NCBI GenBank assembly: GCA_958418815.1
Contig: CATZGB010000071.1
Location: forward strand, 1 to 6,686
Direction of reading: 5' to 3'
Source: an uncultured Bacteroidales bacterium
GTDB taxonomy: Bacteria; Bacteroidota; Bacteroidia; Bacteroidales; Muribaculaceae
DNA: 6,686 bases
Below the pieces are notes generated by a model. It saw only the letters and a list, made by a program, of their open reading frames with translations, ran no database searches and was not told the origin of the DNA. How positions within the stretch are numbered: position 1 is the stretch's first letter; each line of letters begins with the position of its first letter. This document shows, one piece after another, positions 6,569 to 6,686 of the stretch. Position numbers and translations under genes: made by a program.

Positions 6569-6686
6569 CGGCAGAGCAGATTTCAGGACTGGCAGACAAA
6601 GTCATGTCAAAAGCCCTTAAGATGCAAATCGGGGGTCAGCTGCAAAACCCGGTTGAAATGTTAAAAAACTACGCGAGTGTAAAATT
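6565..6686 (+). CDS. Partial ORF running off the window, possibly RadC/JAB-type
   Basis: The frame is open from ATG 6565 to the last base, giving 40 codons and a truncated 3' end. The visible start is a helix with SGLADKVMSKALKMQ, then GGQLQNPVEMLKNYASVK. The pattern of Leu-x-Asn/Ser-Pro-x-x-(hydrophobic)-x-x-Tyr resembles the segment that leads into the JAB metalloprotease-like domain of RadC proteins, where a catalytic-type His-x-His and Asp would come later. Many RadC-like JAB proteins sit on mobile elements. No catalytic residue falls inside the window, so the assignment is a guess from a short stretch. It lies beyond the tRNA terminator and must use another promoter. Confidence 0.4.
   Translation, partial: MTAEQISGLADKVMSKALKMQIGGQLQNPVEMLKNYASVK

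Overview
The window reads as ordinary chromosome from a Bacteroidota bacterium, order Bacteroidales. Muribaculaceae (gut S24-7 group) is my best guess at family, from general resemblance and a GC content near one half. Three things point to the phylum: promoters of the TTTG-N19/20-TAnnTTTG type, gene starts with A-rich upstream sequence and mostly no Shine-Dalgarno motif, and the style of the UvrA, PrmA and YtxH proteins.

Layout from left to right. The left 155 bases hold a strong-looking promoter that fires leftward out of the window. Next is uvrA on the minus strand (nucleotide excision repair damage sensor), with its own promoter near 3063-3070. A divergent intergenic region of about 320 bases separates it from a plus-strand cluster. 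The cluster has two tandem small YtxH-domain membrane proteins, a phage-holin-superfamily-III-like membrane protein, and a small charged protein of unknown function. prmA (ribosomal protein L11 methyltransferase) follows, with a promoter -7 box just upstream. After it comes an unrecognised exported protein that looks like a small outer-membrane beta-barrel.

The right end has a complete initiator tRNA (tRNA-fMet) transcription unit: a full Bacteroidota promoter, a leader with a small hairpin, the tRNA with encoded CCA, and a clear intrinsic terminator. Beyond it, a tiny ORF overlaps (ATGA) the start of an ORF that runs off the window. The visible 40 residues of that second ORF resemble the region leading into a RadC/JAB domain, so the right edge may be the start of an accessory or mobile region next to the tRNA. 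That reading is tentative.

Functional picture: the small membrane cluster matches, in gene order and protein architecture, the E. coli yqjD-yqjE-yqjK type cluster (glycine-zipper membrane anchor, two-helix holin-III-like protein, short basic protein). This suggests a shared envelope-associated role that is not well understood. uvrA, prmA and the tRNA are housekeeping genes. I did not see a CRISPR array, an insertion sequence or a recognisable defence system in the window.
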